DNA from: Lachnospiraceae bacterium
GTDB taxonomy: Bacteria; Bacillota; Clostridia; Lachnospirales; Lachnospiraceae
Direction of reading: 5' to 3'
Assembly (NCBI GenBank): GCA_017431345.1
Contig: JAFRLH010000014.1
Span: forward strand, 1 to 61,685
DNA length: 61,685 nucleotides
The stretch's first letter is position 1. Each line of letters opens with the position of its first letter. Below the pieces are notes generated by a model. The model saw only the letters and a program-made list of their open reading frames with translations. It was not told the DNA's origin and did not search any database. A program made the position numbers and the translations under genes. Shown here piece by piece: positions 27,190 to 35,800 of the stretch.

Positions 27190-27226
27190 AACCCCGCAGG
27201 AACGTCATGATCCTGCGGGGTTTTTT
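27190..27226 (+). terminator. Terminator of the Mo-hydroxylase operon
   Basis: A 12-bp stem, AACCCCGCAGGA (27190-27201) with TCCTGCGGGGTT (27211-27222), is followed by six T. It ends the transcript about 20 bases after the membrane protein gene. Confidence 0.93.
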
Positions 27227-27323
27227 CCGAATGATAGTTCTCCAAACAGCTTGCTATTTGCTCTTTGTTTTGCATATAATAGCTTCAAATGCTGGACACC
27301 TCAGACCGCACTAAGCCCGGGTG

Positions 27324-28661
27324 ATGAAGATGATCGAAAACGACCTGACCCAGGGGAGCGTATTTCGGAAACTCTGGGTCTTTACACTTCCGTTTATAGG
27401 CGCGAATCTGCTGCAGACGCTGTATAACATGGTCGACATCTACATTGTCGGCCGCTATGCTGCTACTGCGGACATATCCGCTGTTTCCGTGGCGGGAACA
27501 ATTACTTCGACGTTCCTGATGCTTTTGGTCGGCCTTTCTGTCGGTGCAACGGTCATTGTGGGGCAGCGGTACGGCGCGGGAGACCGGGATTCACTGCGTT
27601 CGGTCGTGTCTACCGCTTTCACGATCACCTGGGTCACAGGTGCCGTGCTGATGATCCTGCTGGCGCTCCTTGCCGTCCCTGCATTGGGATGGATCAATAC
27701 TCCGCAGGAAGCCATGCCCGGAGCTGTCCGCTATCTTTTGATCTGCAGTATCGGCTTCGTTTTTCAGGCCGTCTACAATATGCTCTCAGGCATCCTGCGC
27801 GGCATGGGAGATTCGAGATCCCCGCTGTTGTTTGTCGGCGTTTCGACAGTATTTAATATCTTCGGGGATATTCTTCTTGTCGGCGTCTTTCATATGGGTG
27901 CGGCCGGTGCAGCGATCGCGACGGTCTGTGCGCAGTTTCTCTGCATGGTCTATGGTATCCGGCACGTCAGGCAGAGGGATTTTCCTTTCGACTTTAAGCA
28001 CATAAGCCTGGACCGGACAGAGGCTGTCCGGCTTCTCAGAGTGGGGATTCCGGTCGCCCTGCAGGAGTTCATGGTGTTGTTCTCGTTTATTGTTCTGGAG
28101 GGGATCATCAACCGCTTCGGTGTCCATGTTTCCGCAGCTGTCGGGATCCTGGACCGGATATTCTTTTTCGCAACGATCCCTACATATGCATTCAACGCCT
28201 CCATTTCCGCGATGGCAGCGCAGAATATCGGGGCGGGAGAGCGGAAACGCGCCGTCAGCTGTCTGTGGTACGGCGTGCTCTTAAGCGGAATATTTGCGAT
28301 CGTATTCTTCACGCTTGGCTGGCTGATCCCGGAAAAGATCGTCGGGATCTTCTCCGAAGACCCGGCTGTCGTCACGAACGGAGTCCTGTACTATACCGGA
28401 TATAAATTTGAGTATCCGCTCTGTTCCCTTGCTTTCTGCGTCAACGGCTTTATCAACGGGACCGGGCATACCCGGTTGACACTGATCAATAATGTTGTTT
28501 CCGCCTACCTCGTCCGCATCCCCGCCTGCCTGATTGCCGGCAACTCCTTTCATTCCGGGCTTCTGGCAGTCGGGTTCGCGCTTCCGATGGCTTCCCTGAT
28601 GCAGGTGATCGTCGGCTTTGCCTTCTTTTTTTCCGGCAGATGGAAAAAGAAGCTGTTGTAA
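27324..28661 (+). CDS. MATE family efflux transporter
   Basis: The 445-residue protein has twelve membrane segments in two MATE halves. It starts MKMIENDLTQGSVFRKLWVF, and the family helix 1 motif NLLQTLYNMVDIYIVGRY is present. Such proteins expel cationic drugs or metabolites using Na+ or H+ gradients. The start is uncertain: ATG at 27324 or 27330 (GTG at 27321 is also in frame), with only a weak site upstream. The terminator at 27190 separates it from the hydroxylase operon, so a shared role is possible but not shown. An imperfect hairpin (28664-28670 with 28678-28684) lies after the stop without a T run. Confidence 0.9.
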   Translation: MKMIENDLTQGSVFRKLWVFTLPFIGANLLQTLYNMVDIYIVGRYAATADISAVSVAGTITSTFLMLLVGLSVGATVIVGQRYGAGDRDSLRSVVSTAFTITWVTGAVLMILLALLAVPALGWINTPQEAMPGAVRYLLICSIGFVFQAVYNMLSGILRGMGDSRSPLLFVGVSTVFNIFGDILLVGVFHMGAAGAAIATVCAQFLCMVYGIRHVRQRDFPFDFKHISLDRTEAVRLLRVGIPVALQEFMVLFSFIVLEGIINRFGVHVSAAVGILDRIFFFATIPTYAFNASISAMAAQNIGAGERKRAVSCLWYGVLLSGIFAIVFFTLGWLIPEKIVGIFSEDPAVVTNGVLYYTGYKFEYPLCSLAFCVNGFINGTGHTRLTLINNVVSAYLVRIPACLIAGNSFHSGLLAVGFALPMASLMQVIVGFAFFFSGRWKKKLL

Positions 28662-28783
28662 AAGCCTGCCGTTTAGGGGCAGGCCTGATCGGCAATGATC
28701 CTGTCTGCTTACATTATCTCTTTGAAACAGAAAATTCACGATCATTTTCTTCTCTTTCTCTGTCAGGAAATGTGCATTCCCTC

Positions 28784-28812
28784 TTGACAAATATACTTTA
28801 TTAGATTACCAT
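28784..28812 (+). promoter_or_regulatory. Promoter of the alcohol dehydrogenase gene
   Basis: TTGACA (28784-28789), a 17-base spacer and TACCAT (28807-28812). The -10 box lies between the arms of an inverted repeat, ACTTTATT (28795-28802) and AATAAAGT (28821-28828), which looks like a repressor operator. Confidence 0.65.
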
Positions 28813-28857
28813 GCTAAAGCAATAAAGTATTTTGACGATCAAGGGGGACAGGCAGCC

Positions 28858-29931
28858 ATGACAAATTATTCTATTATTATACCTTCGTACACCGTCGGAC
28901 CCGAAGCATATAAGGAGATTCCGCGCCGCTGTGCACACTGCGGAACAAATGCTGTTGTGATCGGGGGACAGAAGGCCATGGCTGCGGCAAAAGAGAAGCT
29001 GCTGGCGGCTGTAGCGGATTCACCGCTTACCATTACGGACTTCCTGCTTTACGGAACGGAAGCCGCTTATGAATGCGCTGCAGTGCTGGAAGAGAATCCC
29101 GTTGTTCAGGCGGCGGATATGATCTTTGCGGTAGGGGGAGGAAAGGCGACGGATACGGCAAAGCTCGTTGCGCTGCATCTTGAAAAGCCTTACTTTACTT
29201 TCCCGACGATCGCTTCCAACTGCGCGGCTTCTTCGTCGGTAGCCATTATTTATAATCCGGACGGCACCTTCCGTGAATTTGTCCATTTCCTGGATTCCGC
29301 CGGACATGTTTTTGTGGACACGGATATTATCGCGCATGCTCCCTGCGAATATCTGTGGGCCGGCATCGGAGATACTTATGCGAAGTATTATGAAGTCAGC
29401 ATATCCGCAAGAAATGAGACACTGGAACATTTCCTCGCGATGGGCGTCATGATGAGCCGCATGTGCCTGGAGCCGTTAGTGAATTTCGGGGAAAAGGCGA
29501 TCGCAGACAACCGCGCCGGTATTGCCTCTTATGAACTGGAGCAATGTGCGCTGACTATTATTATCACGACCGGGTGGGTATCCATGCTGGTGACCCGCCG
29601 CCACAACATGCTCTACAATGGCGGCGTCGCGCATGCGCTGTTTTATGCGCTGTGCAATCTCCCGGGCTTTGACGAAACGCATATCCACGGCGTAGTAGTC
29701 GGATTCGGCTGTCTGCTGCAGCTGGTGATCGACGGCGATGAAGAGGAATATAACAGGCTTCGTGACTTTAACAAGCGGATCTGCCTTCCGGTCACTTTCA
29801 CTGAGATCGGAATCACACTCGATCAGCTGGAATCTGTGTTAGACAGCCTGCTGGCAGATGAGGACGTGGAGCATTACCCTTATCAGCTGACAAAAGAAAT
29901 GATCATGAAAGCAGCAGCCCGGCTCGTATGA
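28858..29931 (+). CDS. Iron-containing alcohol dehydrogenase family protein (GldA/HcxA-like)
   Basis: The 357-residue protein has the group III dehydrogenase layout. The NAD-binding GGGKATDTAK motif is near residue 96. FPTIASNCAASSSVAIIY follows, and metal-binding residues are expected in the helical half (GDTYAKYYE near 170, HALFYAL and HIHGVVVGFG near 260-285). It is closest in pattern to glycerol dehydrogenase and the E. coli hydroxycarboxylate dehydrogenase HcxA, reducing 2-oxo acids or oxidising polyols. AGGGGGACAGG precedes the ATG. It is a single-gene unit with a possible operator at its promoter and a terminator overlapping its stop codon. Confidence 0.85.
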   Translation: MTNYSIIIPSYTVGPEAYKEIPRRCAHCGTNAVVIGGQKAMAAAKEKLLAAVADSPLTITDFLLYGTEAAYECAAVLEENPVVQAADMIFAVGGGKATDTAKLVALHLEKPYFTFPTIASNCAASSSVAIIYNPDGTFREFVHFLDSAGHVFVDTDIIAHAPCEYLWAGIGDTYAKYYEVSISARNETLEHFLAMGVMMSRMCLEPLVNFGEKAIADNRAGIASYELEQCALTIIITTGWVSMLVTRRHNMLYNGGVAHALFYALCNLPGFDETHIHGVVVGFGCLLQLVIDGDEEEYNRLRDFNKRICLPVTFTEIGITLDQLESVLDSLLADEDVEHYPYQLTKEMIMKAAARLV

Positions 29932-29944
29932 GCCGGGTCTTTTC
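29918..29944 (+). terminator. Terminator overlapping the dehydrogenase stop codon
   Basis: CCCGGCTC (29918-29925) pairs with GAGCCGGG (29930-29937) across GTAT, then TCTTTTCTT. The TGA stop at 29929-29931 lies at the turn of the hairpin, so ribosomes ending translation would cover it. The next 155 bases show no supported gene. Confidence 0.85.
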
Positions 29945-30100
29945 TTCCGTCAAAATAAATCATGCATCACAGCTGCTCAATGATCAGTTCATTTCCTTGG
30001 GGCTCTCCTTGCAATACATGCTCTGGGAATATGTTATACGGTCGATCCCGGAAGAGAACACTATTTCAAAAATGCTGCAATATTGTCTCATTTTGAGAGA

Positions 30101-30211
30101 TTATGAGATCATTCTCTCCAGGGTGAAGCCGGTCAGTCCGCTGCCGATCTGCGAGATCAGGCTGCCAGCCCACAGAAGCAGGAGGCGGCCGTAATGGGAG
30201 CTGCTTTTCAT
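30101..30211 (-). pseudogene. N-terminal remnant of an MFS (DHA3-type) exporter
   Basis: Only 36 codons remain. The residues LLLLWAGSLISQIGSGLTGF match the first membrane helix of macrolide-efflux-like MFS proteins. After GFTL the match stops and a TAA follows, so about 370 residues are missing. Its ATG overlaps the stop of the CPBP gene (ATGA), showing that an intact exporter was once translationally coupled to that gene and controlled by the same TetR protein. Confidence 0.65.
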
Positions 30212-31068
30212 CTGTATTCTCCTTCCGTGCTTACGTACTCCAGAAGTCTGCCCACATGGCGGGTCTCAAAGAACATATCTTTATACCGCAGGACGATGAT
30301 GGCGGCAGCAGCAATGACTACGACGGTCTCCACGCATTTGGTCTCCGGGGTCATGGCGATCTTCTCCTGCATGAAATTGACGAAAAGGTGGAAGATCATG
30401 CAGGCCAGGATGGAGCGGTCGCTGGCCAGGTAGACCCAGGTAATGATAAAGCCGAGGGGAATACCGGATACGAAGAAATTGATGACATACAGCGGATTTA
30501 CCATGAGGCCTGCCTGGTAGGTGCCCTGAATGAAGAGCAGGGGGAAATGCCAGAAGGACCAGATCACGCCGAAGAGCATGGATTCCCAGAACCAGTTCAT
30601 ATAATTCCCGATGGAATCCTCGCAGTAGCCTTTCCAGCCGACTTCTTCAATGATGGAGGCCAGCAGGATCGTGATCAGCGCGCTGCCGATGCCTACCCCG
30701 GTGAAGGAAAAATCCTTTGTGAAGGCAAACTGATCCGTTTTCTGACCGAAGAGGAGAGACAGAAGAATGGAACAGACTATGACCAGAGCGAAAACGCCCA
30801 CTGCCAGGAAGACGTTTGCCCATCTGACTTTATAAAAACCAACGAGCTTGCTTTTCAGATCCTGTTTCAGCTTTACTGAGCCGGAGAAGAGTACGAAGAG
30901 GGTGGAGATCACTGCCGGGGCGATGAGGCCGATGACCATCAGCAGCGCACCGGTATTTCCCGGTATGAAGATGGCCGGGATCCAGAAGATCCAGGTGAAG
31001 AGGTAAGTCAGGATGAAGAAGAGGACCGGGCGATATCTGTAAGGAGCGGGATTCACTTGGTTTGTCAT
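30208..31068 (-). CDS. CPBP family intramembrane glutamic endopeptidase
   Basis: The 286-residue protein has eight or so membrane helices and the CPBP (Abi/CAAX-type) motifs: EEVGWKGY near residue 142 (the paired glutamates), FWHFPL near 172 and HLFVNFMQ near 233. These supply the catalytic Glu and His residues. Bacterial members have roles in signalling, bacteriocin immunity or resistance. GGAGGA precedes the ATG. It lies 114 bases downstream of a tetR gene on the same strand, and a matching operator is found in front of both genes, so it is probably derepressed by the TetR ligand. Confidence 0.85.
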   Translation of the reverse strand: MTNQVNPAPYRYRPVLFFILTYLFTWIFWIPAIFIPGNTGALLMVIGLIAPAVISTLFVLFSGSVKLKQDLKSKLVGFYKVRWANVFLAVGVFALVIVCSILLSLLFGQKTDQFAFTKDFSFTGVGIGSALITILLASIIEEVGWKGYCEDSIGNYMNWFWESMLFGVIWSFWHFPLLFIQGTYQAGLMVNPLYVINFFVSGIPLGFIITWVYLASDRSILACMIFHLFVNFMQEKIAMTPETKCVETVVVIAAAAIIVLRYKDMFFETRHVGRLLEYVSTEGEYR

Positions 31069-31114
31069 GATTAGGATTCCTCCGTTTCTTAGATTCGATA
31101 ATATTCGGTTGGTT

Positions 31115-31137
31115 ATCGACAGACTGCCTGTCGGTTG
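31115..31137. promoter_or_regulatory. TetR operator copy before the CPBP gene
   Basis: ATCGACAGACTG-CC-TGTCGGTTG is a near-palindrome (CGACAG with CTGTCGG). It resembles the site at 31842-31862 in front of tetR, with two extra central bases. Confidence 0.65.
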
Positions 31138-31182
31138 TGCTTGAAAAATAAAAAGGGGAGGATCCCTCTTTATTTTGCCGGC

Positions 31183-31824
31183 TTAAAAACCCTGTTCAAA
31201 GAGCCTTGCCATGGGGGCAGCCATACTGCCTTCTCCGGCGCCAAGCAGTTTTTCGGTATTATGGATAAATGCCTGCACACGGTTCGCCAGCTGCTCCGGC
31301 GTCTGCGGAAAGCACTCATCAAAGACTGTGACAGGATACAGGACCAGCATTTCTGTGGTCTCCCGAGGGTATTTGACATGGAAGACGCCCCCGGCATTCC
31401 CCTCTTCCACAAGGCCGGTGAGTACCGGGACTACGCCGTCCAGCAGGCTCTGCTGCATCTTCTGGTGCATGAGGGCATTCTGGGGTTTGTGGACCTGCTC
31501 AAGCACTTCATGGCTGAAGGTGGTTTCCGCTGAGTCCACATTCAGGCACATGACAGTGCTGATCAGTCTTTCGACCACAGGAAGGCTTTGATCCGCCGCT
31601 GCTTCCTTAGCCCTGGAGATCAGCATCCCGTTGACGCGGTCAATGAGCGCATCCAGGATATCCTCCTTGGACTTAAAGTGATAATACAGTGTGCCCCGTG
31701 CAATGCCGACACGGTCCAGAATATCGCCGGTACTGGTCTCTTCATATCCCTTTGCGGCAAACAGCTCTGCAGCTGCATCCAGGATCTCGTTTTTTCGCTC
31801 CGCGGCTTCCTTGACAATACGCAT
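31183..31824 (-). CDS. TetR family repressor
   Basis: The 213-residue protein has the TetR helix-turn-helix at residues about 10-56 (ILDAAAELFAAKGYEETSTGD with GTLYYHFKSKEDIL). A helical ligand-binding domain follows. It controls itself and probably the downstream CPBP gene and the lost exporter, since related operators stand before both genes. The start is placed at 31824; a weak AAGGAAGG lies upstream. No ligand can be deduced. The missing MFS gene suggests a toxic compound or antibiotic. Confidence 0.9.
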   Translation of the reverse strand: MRIVKEAAERKNEILDAAAELFAAKGYEETSTGDILDRVGIARGTLYYHFKSKEDILDALIDRVNGMLISRAKEAAADQSLPVVERLISTVMCLNVDSAETTFSHEVLEQVHKPQNALMHQKMQQSLLDGVVPVLTGLVEEGNAGGVFHVKYPRETTEMLVLYPVTVFDECFPQTPEQLANRVQAFIHNTEKLLGAGEGSMAAPMARLFEQGF

Positions 31825-31841
31825 AAATCTTTCCTTCCTTA

Positions 31842-31862
31842 ATCGACAGACTGTCGGTCGAT
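31842..31862. promoter_or_regulatory. TetR operator copy before tetR
   Basis: ATCGACAGACTGTCGGTCGAT is almost palindromic around its centre and shares CGACAGACTG and TGTCGGT with the site at 31115-31137. It lies 18 bases upstream of the repressor start, where binding would block its own transcription. Confidence 0.7.
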
Positions 31863-32004
31863 AATAATTATAAGACCATTGCTATCCTTTGTCAACCACA
31901 TTTCCATTCGTTTTTCGGCGAAATCCGATCCGGGCCTGATTCCAGTCAAATTCAAAAGGGGGATGATGATTCATCCCCCTGGTCAGTCATTATCTAAATC
32001 GATA

Positions 32005-32919
32005 TCAATCCTCAAATACGCCCTCGTAGTATTCCATCAGATGCGTTTCCGCGAACATCGCGGCGCCCTGTTCGGGCGTGAACTGCAGGAAATCTTCAAA
32101 TCCGGTGCGGAGCTCGGTCAGATACCGGTGCCACTCGGTGGGATCGATGAAGGGATTGCCCGCGCAGCCTTTCTTGCGGCGCTCGTTCTTCTGGTACTCA
32201 TCGCTGTGGAAAGGATGGTTGCCAAGCATGATATCGACCTTCTCATCCCAAACCTTCTCGATGGACTCTACGAATACCCGCTGCATGGACAGGGGCTGTC
32301 CGAACTTCTTCAGACCTTCGGTAGAGAGGGAGCCGTAGCCGCTTCCGCCGTAAATGCCGACACGCAGGGTCTCGCCGTCTACATCCATCTCCCAGAAATG
32401 GGACATTACGCCGATGGTGTGACCGGGGGTCAGCACGCATTTCATGGTGACATTTCCGAAGGTCAGCACATCGCCGTCTTCCAGCTGTACATCCGGAACG
32501 AAGGGCTCATTGTACGGGCCAAGGCCGGCGTCCAGTCTCTTTGTACGCTCGGGATTTGCCATCATGTCTTCCGTATCCACACGGCCCATGTAGGTCTTGG
32601 CGCCGGTACGGGCTACCAGTGCCTGGATGCAGCCGTAGTGATCGGTGTGCGCATGGGAGCAGACGATCCATTTCAGGTCACAAATGTTGAAGCCAAGCTT
32701 CTGGATATTGATCAGGAGGCCCGGATAACCGGAGGCTGCGGGTACATCCAGCAGCAGAAGGCCTTCGCCGGTGTCGATCAGGTGAGATGCGCACCACAGA
32801 TTTCCGACATAGTACAGATTCCCCGCGATCTGGAAGGGATCCTTGTCGATCAGATAGGGGCGTGCTTTCTGCTCCTCGGTGGGCATCATGTTGCCGAAGC
32901 GGATGTATTTTGTTGCCAT
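32005..32919 (-). CDS. MBL-fold metallo-hydrolase
   Basis: The 304-residue protein has the metallo-beta-lactamase fold motif HAHTDHYG near residue 94, the second His in LTPGHTIGV near 167, and a late His (GNHPFH) near 245. The full set fits a dinuclear zinc enzyme resembling class B3 and related hydrolases. GAAAGGAG precedes the chosen ATG at 32919; a longer open frame upstream to 32994 lacks a site. No signal peptide is present, so it is cytoplasmic and unlikely to be a true beta-lactamase. It is divergent from a LysR regulator, which likely controls it. Confidence 0.85.
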   Translation of the reverse strand: MATKYIRFGNMMPTEEQKARPYLIDKDPFQIAGNLYYVGNLWCASHLIDTGEGLLLLDVPAASGYPGLLINIQKLGFNICDLKWIVCSHAHTDHYGCIQALVARTGAKTYMGRVDTEDMMANPERTKRLDAGLGPYNEPFVPDVQLEDGDVLTFGNVTMKCVLTPGHTIGVMSHFWEMDVDGETLRVGIYGGSGYGSLSTEGLKKFGQPLSMQRVFVESIEKVWDEKVDIMLGNHPFHSDEYQKNERRKKGCAGNPFIDPTEWHRYLTELRTGFEDFLQFTPEQGAAMFAETHLMEYYEGVFED

Positions 32920-33035
32920 GTTTTCTGCTCCTTTCTTCTCTTGACCGGCCGACGCCGGTGCATGTGCTGTCATTTTCCGATGGGAGAGAGACAATTCACT
33001 TCATCGGTATTTTGTTCCTCTTATTCTGTAGTCTT

Positions 33036-33064
33036 ATTATAACTATTATCGTTGTTGTATTCAA
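33036..33064 (-). promoter_or_regulatory. Promoter of the MBL-fold gene
   Basis: On the minus strand, TTGAAT (33064-33059), 17 bases and a perfect TATAAT (33041-33036) lie about 115 bases before the ATG. Confidence 0.6.
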
Positions 33065-33254
33065 CAGCGGATTGGGCAGTCCTTATATCCTTAAAGATAT
33101 GCCATTATAGCCTTGAATCTATAATTAGTATCATTCAGCCATTTTGCTGTTAGCAGGTACAATGCCGGTATCAGGAATAAACCTACATTTAAATAAGCTG
33201 ACAGGAAGGGGCACAGGAGCTTTTCCCGGCATCGATCACAAAAAAATCGTCCGG

Positions 33255-33312
33255 TGATAGCTGAAAAGCTATCATACAGGAATTGACAGTGCCCCTCAGT
33301 CTCCATTACTAT
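33255..33312 (+). promoter_or_regulatory. LysR promoter with upstream inverted repeat
   Basis: TGATAGCT (33255-33262) and AGCTATCA (33267-33274) form a perfect 8-bp inverted repeat. Nine bases later lies TTGACA (33283-33288) with TACTAT (33307-33312) after 18 bases. The remaining part of the 432-base divergent gap (33065-33254) shows no gene. Confidence 0.5.
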
Positions 33313-33351
33313 ATGAAAAGGGAGACAGACAGGTGTCCCGGGGAGGTCGTT

Positions 33352-34287
33352 ATGGAGTTCAAGCAGATCGAATATTTTCTTCAGCTCGCCCGTTTTGAGC
33401 ATGTCTCCCAGGCTGCTGATTTCCTGGGCGTCACGCAGCCCACGCTGAGCAAAAGCCTCCGGCTTCTGGAGCAGGATCTGGGCGTCCCGCTCTTTGACCG
33501 GGTGGGGAACCGGATCCGGCTGAATGCAGCAGGCAGGGCGTTCTATGACTACGCCCAGAAAGCGCTGCAGAATCTCCAGGCCGGATCGCTTACTGCCAGA
33601 CGGACTCTCTACGAAACGGCGGGGACGATCAGTATTGCCTGCCTGACTTTCGCGCCGATCCTGATGCCCTGCATAGCGGATTATTCTCTGCTGAATCCTC
33701 TGACCAATCTGGAACTTCTGCAGTACAATCACAATCTCTCCCATATCAGTGCCACGGACAACTACGATTTTATCCTGGCTTCTGCCCAGGACAAGATCAC
33801 CGAGGAGCAGAACCGGCAGTTCTGGGTCTCCCAGCCGCTGTTTTCCGAGAGCTTCTATCTGGTGATCGGACCAAAGCATGCCCGGTTCCGGGATCTGCCG
33901 GAAACAGACGGAGAGGAGATCGATCTGGCTCCCTTTTCGGAGGAACGTTTCGTCACGATGAATCTCGAGAACAATTTCATTGATCTGACCTATCATGTCT
34001 GTCAGCGCGCAGGCTTCTTCCCTCATTCCCGCTTTCAGACGGATGATTTTCTGATCAAGATGCATGCGGTCCGGGACGGCATGGCCATCGCCTTTCTCCC
34101 TGACGCCTGTCTGGAGGACGCCCGGCTGCTCTGTCCGGGACTCCGGCACTTCCGTGTGTCCGATTACGCTTCCCGCAGGACCGTCACGCTGCTGAGAAAG
34201 AAAAAGAGGCTCCTCTCGGAGACCGCTTTGGATTTCTATGAATTTGTCCTGGAATTTTTCAATCTGCCGGCGGATACCCGGGAGTAA
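33352..34287 (+). CDS. LysR family regulator
   Basis: The 311-residue protein has the LysR helix-turn-helix at residues 3-60 (FKQIEYFLQLARFEHVSQAA, then TQPTLSKSLRLLEQDLGVPLF). The effector domain extends from about 90 to 300. The ATG at 33352 follows GGGGAGG; an in-frame upstream start at 33283 would fall inside the -35 box. It is divergent from the MBL-fold hydrolase gene and is likely its regulator, with the 33255-33274 inverted repeat a candidate binding site. Confidence 0.9.
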   Translation: MEFKQIEYFLQLARFEHVSQAADFLGVTQPTLSKSLRLLEQDLGVPLFDRVGNRIRLNAAGRAFYDYAQKALQNLQAGSLTARRTLYETAGTISIACLTFAPILMPCIADYSLLNPLTNLELLQYNHNLSHISATDNYDFILASAQDKITEEQNRQFWVSQPLFSESFYLVIGPKHARFRDLPETDGEEIDLAPFSEERFVTMNLENNFIDLTYHVCQRAGFFPHSRFQTDDFLIKMHAVRDGMAIAFLPDACLEDARLLCPGLRHFRVSDYASRRTVTLLRKKKRLLSETALDFYEFVLEFFNLPADTRE

Positions 34288-34389
34288 TTGTCATAGAATA
34301 ACAGTGCCTGCGGAGGTATCATTATAAAAAATGATTCCAAGAGGATTTCGAAAGAAGGGATATTCCCAAAGAGGTGAAAAGGAGGAGAA

Positions 34390-34947
34390 ATGACAGCACG
34401 GATTCTTTGTCTTATCATACTGATTCTGGAAATACGGGGACTGTCAATCAGTTTCCCCGCGGGGAAGTGGAAGACGCTGATTTTTTACACACAGCTGTCC
34501 AATCTGGTCACTGCGGTTTCCGCTGCGCTTCTGATCGTTCTCGGGCAGCCATACTGGATAACGATTCTGCGCTATCTCAGCACATGCATGCTTGTCATGA
34601 CTTTTTTAGTGACCATCTGTGTACTGATCCCGATGGGCGGAAATCCCAGGATGCTTCTCTGGTCCGGAAACGGTCTGTATCATCATATACTGTGCCCGGT
34701 GCTCTCCACAGCAAGCTATATTCTGGCGGAGAATCACGCAGGCAGGAACCTGATCTGGCTGCCGGCGGTGATCACCCTGGTTTACGGATTGATCCTGCTC
34801 TTTCTGAACGGAAAGAGAAGAGTAGATGGGCCGTATCCGTTTTTCCGGATCCATAACCAGTCTGTCATGGCAACAGTCCTGTGGATGGTGGTATTATTTG
34901 CAGCTGTTATAGTGATCAGCGCAGTGGTATGGGCCTTATCGAAATAA
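34390..34947 (+). CDS. Pr6Pr-like integral membrane protein
   Basis: The 185-residue protein has six predicted membrane helices with short loops. The YTQLSNLVT segment near residue 33 and the HHILCP segment near residue 98 recall the Pr6Pr (FAR-17a/AIG1-like) family, whose function in bacteria is unknown. AAAAGGAGGAG precedes the start. It stands alone between a LysR gene and a convergent lipoprotein gene. Confidence 0.7.
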   Translation: MTARILCLIILILEIRGLSISFPAGKWKTLIFYTQLSNLVTAVSAALLIVLGQPYWITILRYLSTCMLVMTFLVTICVLIPMGGNPRMLLWSGNGLYHHILCPVLSTASYILAENHAGRNLIWLPAVITLVYGLILLFLNGKRRVDGPYPFFRIHNQSVMATVLWMVVLFAAVIVISAVVWALSK

Positions 34948-34980
34948 AAAAGGCGGCAGAGATCCATCATCTCTGCCGCC
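34945..34980 (-). terminator. Terminator of the lipoprotein operon
   Basis: GGCGGCAGAGAT (34952-34963) pairs with ATCTCTGCCGCC (34969-34980). On the minus strand the hairpin is followed by a run of six T. On the plus strand no T run follows, so it acts mainly on the minus-strand lipoprotein transcript. Confidence 0.85.
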
Positions 34981-35012
34981 CTGTGAAACGGGAATGGACA
35001 GGGTGAACGGAT

Positions 35013-35212
35013 CATCTGTCTACGGGTCTGAGTGCCCGTGGTGGATCGCTACACCCCCTGCTTCCGGATCTTCCAGATAATCCCGGATCACGCCGTAATT
35101 ATTGTCTGCGCTGATCCGCAGTCCTTTTGAGGGAATTCCTTTAAATTCCTGCTGATCCGGGATATGATCATATGTCTTTATCGCATCCATGTCAGCCTGT
35201 TCTCTCATACAG
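35013..35212. repeat. Direct repeat copy A (lipoprotein 3' end)
   Basis: About 200 bases covering the 3' end of the lipoprotein gene reappear at 37555-37754 with roughly 85% identity judged by eye. The two copies are in the same orientation, 2.5 kb apart. Confidence 0.8.
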
Positions 35213-35772
35213 TAAATCGCCAGGCCATAGCTGTTAATGCCGGCGTCCAACAGCGTGACGGCCATCTGGTGATAGGCCTCCATGATCTCTTCATCATCAT
35301 AGATCTTCAAAAGGACGATGTTTACCCGCAGCTGATTATCGAGCAGGTAATCCTCCAGGGAGGTATTCCCGTTATACCGATCATCAGAGAAATGATTGTA
35401 ATTACTGTCCTCAGCCACTACAAGCGCATCCGGGTATATCGTATATACTGTCTGGCATATTCTGTCATAGGCTTCGTCACCGTACTTCTGATAAATGTAA
35501 TCACTCTGTACCGGCGTACTTTTATCAAACCGGAATATCCGGATCTTCCGCCCCGGAAGCTCTTTGCATTTTGCCGTAACGTCACAGAAAACGCCTCTCG
35601 GGAACAGCGCTTTTCCTTTGACGGTCAGGGTGATACCATAACGGTCTTCCACGGTCTTTACTGCCTCTTTTATATCCGAGGGAGCGTTCCCTTTCGTCAG
35701 ACCGCATCCGCCAAGGAGTACGCTCACCAGAGAAAATACCAGGATCCCTCCCAACAGCCTCCGGATTTTCAT
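35020..35772 (-). CDS. Lipoprotein of unknown function, last gene of the hydrolase operon
   Basis: The 250-residue product has a lipoprotein signal with lipid cysteine C23 (VLLGGC). The mature part is a soluble alpha/beta protein without a recognised domain; it contains a repeated Tyr-Asp rich pattern and ends in HHGHSDP. The ATG at 35772 is chosen over 35835 because the signal peptide begins there and GGCGGTGG precedes it. It lies 28 bases after an alpha/beta hydrolase gene. The last 64 residues are duplicated at 37562-37756, showing this unit was once present twice. Confidence 0.75.
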   Translation of the reverse strand: MKIRRLLGGILVFSLVSVLLGGCGLTKGNAPSDIKEAVKTVEDRYGITLTVKGKALFPRGVFCDVTAKCKELPGRKIRIFRFDKSTPVQSDYIYQKYGDEAYDRICQTVYTIYPDALVVAEDSNYNHFSDDRYNGNTSLEDYLLDNQLRVNIVLLKIYDDEEIMEAYHQMAVTLLDAGINSYGLAIYCMREQADMDAIKTYDHIPDQQEFKGIPSKGLRISADNNYGVIRDYLEDPEAGGVAIHHGHSDP

Positions 35773-35800
35773 GTAAAACCACCGCCTTGTATTGATTTTG

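Noticed and set aside
29928-30194. 88-residue open frame after the dehydrogenase
   Set aside because: It starts inside the terminator hairpin, has no ribosome binding site, and opposite its 3' end lies the recognisable MFS remnant.
32005-32919. Secreted metallo-beta-lactamase
   Set aside because: No signal peptide, and divergent regulator context suggests a cytoplasmic hydrolase of another substrate.
33091-34149. 352-residue open frame on the minus strand
   Set aside because: It overlaps the LysR gene and its promoter in antisense and matches no family.
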